Source of the DNA: Bombardia bombarda
Lineage: Eukaryota; Ascomycota; Sordariomycetes; Sordariales; Lasiosphaeriaceae
DNA: 64,000 nt
NCBI GenBank assembly: GCA_030512295.1
Contig: JAULSR010000006.1
Location: 372,001 to 436,000 of the forward strand
Direction: 5' to 3'
In this document: in pieces, positions 57,601 to 64,000 of the stretch
Position numbering within the stretch: position 1 is the first letter of the stretch
Layout of the letters: every line of letters begins with the position of its first letter
The notes under the pieces: generated by a model
The model's input: the letters and a program-made list of their open reading frames with translations, nothing else
Databases searched by the model: none
Told to the model about the DNA's origin: nothing
Translations under genes and position numbers: made by a program

Positions 57601-59261
57601 CTCCGGTCGTGGCGTTGATGTCATCCTCAACTCCCTGACGGGCGACCAGTTGCACGCCACATGGCGCTGCTCGGCCCAGTTTGGTCGCTTTGTGGAGATT
57701 GGCAAGCTGGATCTCACCACCGCCGGCCGTCTCGAGATGGACCAGTTCCTCAAGAACACCACTTTCACTGCCTTTGATCTGAGCGGTCTCTACAACACCG
57801 ACAACGAGAGTTACCATGCCCTCTGGGCCAAGCTTCTCGCTGAGGCCATGGCGCTTTACCGCGCCGGCAAGATCACAAAGTTTGAGCCGCTCAAGATCTT
57901 TGATATTAGCGAAGTCACGCAGGCGTTCCGCTACTTCCCCTCCCGCAACAGGATGGGTAAGGTGGCTATCAACCTGGAGAATGCCAACTCCACCATCAAT
58001 ATCCAGCAGCTCAAGCACCACTCTCGATTTGACAGTAACAAGAGCTACATCATGGTTGGATGCTTGGGAGGTCTCGGACGAACCCTCGCCCGATGGATGT
58101 TGCAGCGTGGCGCTAGGAAGTTTGTCTTCCTTGGTCGCTCTGGAATTGCCAAGGCGGCAGCGCGTAATCTGGTGGAGGACCTCAACGCCTCTGGTGCCGA
58201 GTGCGTGGTTGTCAAGGGTGATGTTTGCAGCCCCAAGGATGTCGCCGCGGTTGTAGACGCAGCCGAAGGAGATATTGGCGGTGTTGTGCAGGCTGCCATG
58301 GGTCTCAACGTAAGTTATCCCTTGCCTATGCCCTATAAACCAGTCTTGTACTTCAGGCTAACAGAGATGATAGGAGGCCATCTTTTCCAGCATGCCCAAT
58401 GAGTGGTGGCACACGGGCATCGATCCCAAGGTGCAAGGAACCTGGCATCTATACAATAGCCTGCGCGCCTCGGGACGCGACTCCAAGCTCGACTTTTTCC
58501 TACTGACCTCGTCCATCTCGGGCAGCGTCGGCACTGCGACCGAGTCTAACTACTGCGCTGCTAACCACGTGCTCGACCACTTTGCCCGCTTCATGCGTAG
58601 GCAGGGCATCCCCGCCATCTCTATCGGCCTGGGCATGATTTCCGAGGTCGGCTACCTGCACGACAACCCCGAGATCGAAGCTCTTCTGCTGCGCAAGGGC
58701 ATCCAAGCCATCGACGCCGACGAGCTGATCCAGCTCACCGACCTCGCCTTCGCTTCCAGCGCCACCATGGGCATTCACCACCCCCACGACGTGCTCGCCG
58801 CCTCGCACATGCTGACGGGCATGGAGGCATTCGGCATGAAGGAGCTGATCAAGAAGGGCTTTGACGGCACCAACAACCCTGCGTGGATGGACCCTCGCGC
58901 CAACCTGCTCGCGGCCGCGCTGGACGAGAGCGCCGGTGTGGGCGGCGGGGCCCAGGACGGAAACCTGCCCGCGGACGTGGTGAAGGGTATGGAGGCCGGC
59001 CAGACGCTCTCCGAGGCGGTGCTGGACTTTATCCGTCGCAGGTTTGGAAATTTGGTGTTGATGAAGTACGAGGCGGTCGATGTGAAGAAGCATCTGGCTG
59101 ATTATGGCATGGATAGTATGATTGCGGCGGAGTTTAGGACGTGGTTCTACCAGAGCATGGCAGTTGATGTGCCGCTGTTTATGCTGCTGGGGAAGACGAC
59201 GAACTTGGAGACTCTGAGAGACACTGCGGTTGTTGGGTTGGAGAAGCTGGGTGAGGAATAG
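51686..59261 (+). CDS. Highly reducing iterative type I polyketide synthase (2377 aa)
   Basis: Exons are 51686-51794, 51856-52246, 52309-52392, 52457-52765, 52820-53235, 53313-57418, 57479-58309 and 58374-59261, all GT-AG. Domains in order are as follows. The KS domain (30-445) has Cys202 in DTACSSS, His337 in HGTGTKVGD and His375 in NVGHSE. The AT domain (555-870) has VFTGQGSQWAGM and Ser650 in GHSSGE. The DH domain (935-1240) has His976 in KDHRLEETVVFPG and Asp1158 in HPITLDGIIQ. A degenerate methyltransferase region (about 1300-1420) follows. The ER domain (1640-1985) has LIHSGAGGVGIAAIQLAK. The KR domain (1990-2170) has MVGCLGGLGRTLARW and SNYCAAN with the catalytic Tyr. The ACP domain (2290-2375) has Ser2330 in YGMDSM. 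All reducing domains look intact, so a largely saturated chain is expected. There is no thioesterase or release domain. The product is unknown. The reductase and MFS genes nearby complete a small cluster. Confidence 0.96.
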
Positions 59262-59534
59262 AATCAGAAATAGGGGGTTATGGGATATTTGGGGATTACG
59301 GGTAGGGAGGGCCTGAACTTCGAACTGGCTTTGTTTTGTTTCTTTTTAAGTCAATTGTATTAGTGTTAGTGCTGGTCGAATATTGTTGATTGCTACCTAC
59401 ATTATGGTTATTTTAAGTTAGTATACGATGTAGCTAATGAGTTATGTCAATGAACTTTTTTAGATTTATAAATGGATGAACGTAAAAAAAAAGTGTGCGA
59501 ATTAAAGGTGGTTGGTTGCTAGGGAACAAAAATA
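59262..59534. other. 3' region of the PKS gene
   Basis: This is an AT-rich untranslated stretch with T-rich and TTAGT motifs. No gene is seen. Confidence 0.5.
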
Positions 59535-59627
59535 TGGACGTACCGCGGATCGAACGCGGGACCGTCTGTAGGAGCAAGCATTTTGAGGCGTTGCAAAACA
59601 GAAATCATACCACTAGACCATACGCCC
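59535..59627 (-). tRNA. tRNA-Ala(TGC) with 21-nt intron
   Basis: A full cloverleaf folds on the minus strand. The acceptor GGGCGTA pairs with TACGTCC and includes G3:U70, the alanine identity pair; the discriminator is A. The anticodon stem is TCTGT/ACAGA, the loop starts TTTGCA (anticodon TGC), and the intron (59571-59591) sits one base 3' of the anticodon, the canonical site. The T-arm reads CCGCG-TTCGATC-CGCGG, with the invariant TTCGA. The gene marks the right edge of the PKS cluster. Confidence 0.9.
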
Positions 59628-60196
59628 TAATTCCATGATGTTCGTGGTGGAACAGTTTGTTGAAGACAAGGGCACTGCTAGCATAGCGGACCGCGCACAG
59701 CGTCCATACGTTCGGCAAGTTGAAATTGAAAGACTCTGGGCTATCTTGATCATGTGTATAGTGTACAGACTTGAAGCGGATGAAACCGAATCAATATGAC
59801 GAAATATTCGACTTTCCTGGCGTGTTTGTGATTGACTTTATCACGTGCTGTCGCGTAAGAGCTAATCTGTTTATGCATGTGAGTCGCGCTTTCTTTCGTG
59901 GCGGGAGTTATCGGACCTGGCGCTTATCTCTCCGCTCTGGCCATGCCCCGCGGCGGGGTAGGCAGCCACCCACCGCCTGCCTGAAGCAACTCGCTGAACC
60001 GGGGTGAGTCAGGCAGCTGACTCGACAGCAGCGAGACGATTTTGACACCGAAAATCGGGGCTAGTGTGTACCAAAAATATTTTTTTCCTTAGCAGAAACG
60101 CGGCGCGTTCATCCTCCCTTTTTTTTTTACCAACGTTTTCAACATCTCTCCACACGCTACAACAACCATCGCAACTTCCGGTCAGCCAACGCCAAG
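59628..60196. promoter_or_regulatory. Spacer and CTP synthase promoter/leader
   Basis: The last 130 bp before the ATG at 60197 are pyrimidine-rich (ttttttttacc, ctctccacacgctacaacaacc), typical of a strongly expressed fungal gene. No gene is present. Confidence 0.45.
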
Positions 60197-62564
60197 ATGA
60201 AGTTCGTTCTGGTTTCGGGAGGTCAGTCAAGTTAAATTGCCCTGTCTACTCGATGCCCCTATTTTCACAGCAGACAGATCTACCTTTGTACCTCGAGTCT
60301 CAGTTCCAACCCCAGGTACAGTCAGAGCAAGCGAGGACAGCAGCAAAATATCGGCATGGACATGCAAGTTGATGGTCATTTAGCTGACAATGCGTTGCTA
60401 CAGGTGTCATCTCCGGTGTGGGAAAAGGCATCATTGCCTCCAGCACCGGTCTGCTCCTGAAGACGACCGGTCTTACTGTTACGAGCATTAAGGTTCGTGC
60501 CACATCTACAACCGCCAAACGAGCCAATTGACCGACCGATCACTGTCTCCGGACCCCGCCTTCTCAAGTACTGACTTTATCTCAGATCGACCCGTACATC
60601 AACATCGATGCCGGAACAATGTCCCCCATCGAGTATGCGCCCGCGATTTCCCGATCCTTGTACCATCGACCTGTGTACTGATACATGTCATCTAGGCACG
60701 GTGAGGTTTACGTAACAGACGATGGCGGAGAGGTAACTGCCTCTCCTACGCCCCAAGGCGCCCTTCAATCGACCGGCTAACCCTCTTTCGAAGATGGACT
60801 TAGATCTTGGCAACTACGAACGCTATCTCCTCACCACCCTCACCCGCGACCACAACATCACGACGGGCAAGATCTACCAGTCGGTGATCTCGGGGGAGCG
60901 CCGAGGCGACTATCTCGGCAAGACTGTTCAAGTGTAGGTGACAGTGAATCTGAGAAGGTCAAACTTCTCTAGCTGACATGATTGTGCTCGTAAACAGTGT
61001 ACCCCACATCACGGACGCCATCCAGGAATGGATCATGCGAGTCGCCCAGATTCCAGTTGATGAGTCCGGCCTGGTGCCCGATGTGTGCGTAATTGAGCTA
61101 GGTAAGCCATCTGCACGGAGTGGTGCTCTCGGCCAATCAGTAATAGCGGCTGACGTAAAAAAGGTGGCACTGTGGGAGACATCGAGAGCGCTCCCTTCAT
61201 CCACGCCCTCAGCCAACTTCAAAGGAAGGCGGGCAAAGGCAACTTTGTCCAGATTCACGTGTCTTACGTGCCCGTAATACCGTAAGCCCATCTCTGCACG
61301 TGCGCATCAAGGTGTACATGATCTCTAGCTAAGAACGTAACATAGACCTGGACCTGGTGGCGAGCAGAAGACGAAGCCGACACAGAGAGCTGTGAGCGAC
61401 GTCCGTAGTGCCGGTCTCAACCCAGATCTGATCGCCTGTCGCTGCGAGCTTCCGCTCGAGGACTTGACTATCCAAAAGATCGCCAACATGTGCCAGGTAG
61501 AGCAGAAGCAGGTCATCGCGGTACATAACGTATCAACGACATATCATGTGCCAATGCTTCTCGAGAAGCAGAAGCTTCTTAGCACTCTTGGCGAGCTCTT
61601 GAACCTCGATTCTATCCAGAGGCCGAAGTCGCGGATCGAGCAGGGCCGAAGCATGTGGAAGGAATGGGTCGGCCTCACCCGGGGACAAGACCATACCCTC
61701 GACACTGTCTCAGTCGCCCTCGTTGGCAAGTATACGTCTCTTCAAGATGCATATACTAGCGTTTCCAAGGCTCTGGAGCATGCAGCCATGTTTTGTGGCA
61801 GGAAACTTGAGCTCGTCTGGGTGGACTCATCGCATCTCGAGGACAAGACAAAAGAGGACTCGCCAGCCGAGTTCCACAAGGCCTGGCACTCTGTCTGCAC
61901 GGCGAATGCGATCCTTGTGCCTGGTGGGTTTGGAGTTCGAGGCACAGAGGGCATGATCAAGGCTATCACATGGGCGCGTACCAAGAATGTGCCCTTCCTT
62001 GGTATATGCCTGGGTATGCAATTGGCCGTTATCGAATATGCCAACAATGTGGCCATGATCGACGACGCCGGCAGTGCGGAGTTGAACCCGCATGCTAAGA
62101 CACACGCAATCGTCTACATGCCTGAGGTATGTCTCTATATTTCTTTTGTTTCTCTGCTTCGCGCACTTGCTAACGGACGTCTCTAGGTTGACAAGGCGAA
62201 CTTGGGTGGCACCATGCGGCTCGGAAAGCATTCGTGTATCTTCCAGGAGGGCACCGAGTGGTCGAAGCTGCGGGCTCTCTACGGATTGACGCCACAGATC
62301 GCCGAGAGACATCGCCACCGTTACGAGGTCAACCCCGAGCTTGTTAACGAGCTTGAGACGGCCGGTCTTACATTTGTCGGAAAGGACACCAAGGGCGAAC
62401 GTATGGAGGTCATTGAGATCAAGGACCATCCGTGGTTTGTGGCTGTTCAGTTTCACCCCGAGTACCTTAGCCGCGTGCTCTCGCCCAGCAAGTGCTTCCT
62501 CGGATTCGTCGCAGCAGCAGCCGGATGTCTAGACGATGTCACCCGGAGGGTAAAGAAGGAATGA
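60197..62564 (+). CDS. URA7: CTP synthase (572 aa)
   Basis: Nine exons: 60197-60221, 60404-60492, 60586-60632, 60696-60732, 60794-60933, 60998-61101, 61164-61281, 61346-62126 and 62187-62564. Introns are clustered in the first third, the first being 182 bp. The enzyme makes CTP from UTP, ATP and glutamine in the cytosol. The N-terminal synthetase domain starts MKFVLVSGGVISGVGKGIIA (P-loop), with KIDPYINIDAGTMSPIEHGE, DLDLGNYERYL, ELGGTVGDIES and RCELPLE. The C-terminal class I glutamine amidotransferase domain has FLGICLGMQLAVIEYA (nucleophile Cys) and VQFHPEYLSR (His, Glu). The length matches yeast Ura7/Ura8. The symbol follows the yeast orthologue. Confidence 0.97.
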
Positions 62565-63059
62565 TTTGATGGATACATTGATCTCGATGCAGAGCGACGC
62601 GGCGGTTCCTGGACATGAAATTGACGTTGGGATTGGACACGAGAGAAAGATCAGGAGTTAATAGGATGAAAGAGTCGCAGAGGGAGACTGTCACTTACAA
62701 CAGAACCATTCATGTAGATCACAATACCCTAACATACTAGAGCCGGAAAAATGAATTAGATGAGGGCTCAAGCGGCGGTGGCGTAATGTATTATTCTAAC
62801 AACACATTTTAAGATGATAAGAATAGACTTTAGAGGCATAGACTCTCGCAAAAATGAGAGAACAAACATTTATAAATACCTAGACAGACACACTCACACA
62901 TTTGTAGGAGCGAAGGCATAGGAACACCCCTGAAGCTAAAATATGGACACACGAGGAGACATGACGAGGTCAAAATACAAAATATAATTGTATACACAGA
63001 GAGAAGAAGGCAGAGAAAGGAGTTACATGCGTCCGTCTCGTCCATCAGACATATTTATC
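62565..63059. other. Convergent 3' region
   Basis: Nearly 500 bp lies between the CTP synthase stop and the stop of the minus-strand membrane protein. It is AT-rich after 62690 and has no coding signal. Confidence 0.5.
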
Positions 63060-64000
63060 TTATTGGTCAGCCCGCACCACAGCATCCTTGTGTCTCTTGG
63101 TCGCCAGAATCTGTTCGCGCCAGAGCCAGAAAAGACCAAGCAAGGTGCCGTTGCCTCCCACGATCAAGATGGATACAGCGCAGAGGGCCAGGACAGGCCA
63201 GGATGACAGACAGAGACCGCCGCCCACCGCCATGCCTGCGGCCTTGAGGTCCCATGTTAGGAGTGCCATGCAGACCAGATTGGCAAGGGTGAAGAGGACG
63301 TGAGATGGGGTTGTTGTGCTAGTTTCGAAGATTGCGTAGAGGATAGATCCGGTGGTAGTTGAGATGCTGCTGGACCAGAGGTTGTACTGCCATAATAGGG
63401 CTGAGATGGCAGAAATGGTCCAGAGAGTGTGACGGAGAGTGGGCAGGTCGCGGGTCACGTTTGACAGGCGGTCGGAGAGGATGGTGCTAGGGGGGAGGAT
63501 GTGGGTGGTTAGGAGGTGTTGGGTGAGGGAGGCGAGGAGGGGGAAGAGGGCTGAGATGTAGATGGGGGAAGGGGATTGTGATGATGGCGATGATGATGTA
63601 TAGTAGGTGAGAGCTAGGAATACGAGAAAGGTGGGGAGGACGGTGGTTGCATAGGAGATGTTGGTTAGGCGCATGTCGGATGCTTTGAAGGTTGCTATGG
63701 GGGTGAGGATGTAGAGGATGGCGAAGTAGAATGGGATGGTGACGGTGGGGTGGTGGATGGCCAGGATGCCCCAGATGAGAGCGCTTGTACCATGGGAGTG
63801 AGTTGTTAGTTCCAGTACTTGTTTCACCGGATAGGATATTGGGGGAGGTAACTTTGAGACTGTGGAAACTTACAAGCGCAGGATGTTATAGTGGTTGGCC
63901 CGCCGTGCTGACTCAATGAGCATGATGGCATAAAAGACGCCATAGCTGGCAACAAGACCCCTTTCGGGTTGGTTGAATTCTGCTCCTGGCACCATGTTCT
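63060..64000 (-). CDS. Multi-pass membrane protein, 5' part outside the window (partial)
   Basis: Two exons are visible: one from the right edge to 63874 (open at the edge) and 63060-63783, with a 90-bp intron (GTAAGT...ACAAG, branch CTAAC). The frame reads GAEFNQPERGLVASYGVFYA, then IMLIESARRANHYNILRFAL and WGILAIHHPTVTIPFYFAIL across the join. At least seven hydrophobic segments follow, separated by Ser/Thr/Pro-rich loops. The protein ends WLWREQILATKRHKDAVVRA with a basic tail. The family is not recognised; integral membrane proteins of this style occur in fungi, some near terpenoid clusters, but no catalytic motif is seen. Start and N-terminus are missing. Confidence 0.75.

Noticed and set aside
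1..64000. CRISPR arrays, bacterial operons, insertion sequences or integrated viral genes
   Set aside because: No spaced direct-repeat array, transposase, integrase or viral protein frame was seen, and spliced genes show eukaryotic DNA.

Overview
The window is nuclear DNA of a filamentous ascomycete (Pezizomycotina, most likely a Sordariomycete; the rank is inference). Genes are split by short introns of 50-110 bp with GT(A/G)AGT-type donors, CTAAC/CTGAC branch sites and YAG acceptors. Gene content is typical of moulds: a highly reducing polyketide synthase, a LaeA-like methyltransferase, an arsenite methyltransferase, homogentisate dioxygenase and an M28 aminopeptidase. A tRNA with only C-to-T and G-to-A type damage suggests past repeat-induced point mutation (RIP).

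Layout. 1-8.4 kb is gene-poor and partly degenerate: an AT-rich island, a broken alpha/beta-hydrolase, a decayed membrane-protein gene ending in an 82-bp inverted-repeat element, a mutated initiator-type tRNA, and one two-exon orphan gene. 8.5-26.8 kb holds ordinary genes: a small helical protein, an OrdL-type FAD oxidase, a divergent pair (single-pass membrane protein and trypsin-like protease with intact triad), a secreted aminopeptidase, two unknown proteins, a VOC/glyoxalase protein, a divergent bZIP regulator and arsenite methyltransferase, and a secreted protein. 26.8-45 kb is more open: a small conserved four-exon protein, homogentisate 1,2-dioxygenase, a methyltransferase with a 30-nt exon between two long introns, and a PMCA-type calcium ATPase. 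46.9-59.3 kb looks like a compact biosynthetic cluster: an MFS transporter, a nine-exon short-chain dehydrogenase/reductase, and a 2377-residue highly reducing PKS transcribed away from the reductase across a shared 1.1-kb promoter. An intron-containing tRNA-Ala and the nine-exon CTP synthase gene follow. A multi-pass membrane protein gene runs off the right edge.

How genes may work together. The PKS (KS-AT-DH-degenerate MT-ER-KR-ACP) would build a reduced chain, the SDR could tailor it and the MFS protein could export product; no pathway regulator or releasing enzyme is visible. The bZIP/arsM pair looks like a two-gene arsenic response unit. All exon models were built by hand from splice consensus and reading-frame continuity, and each complete spliced model has a length divisible by three.
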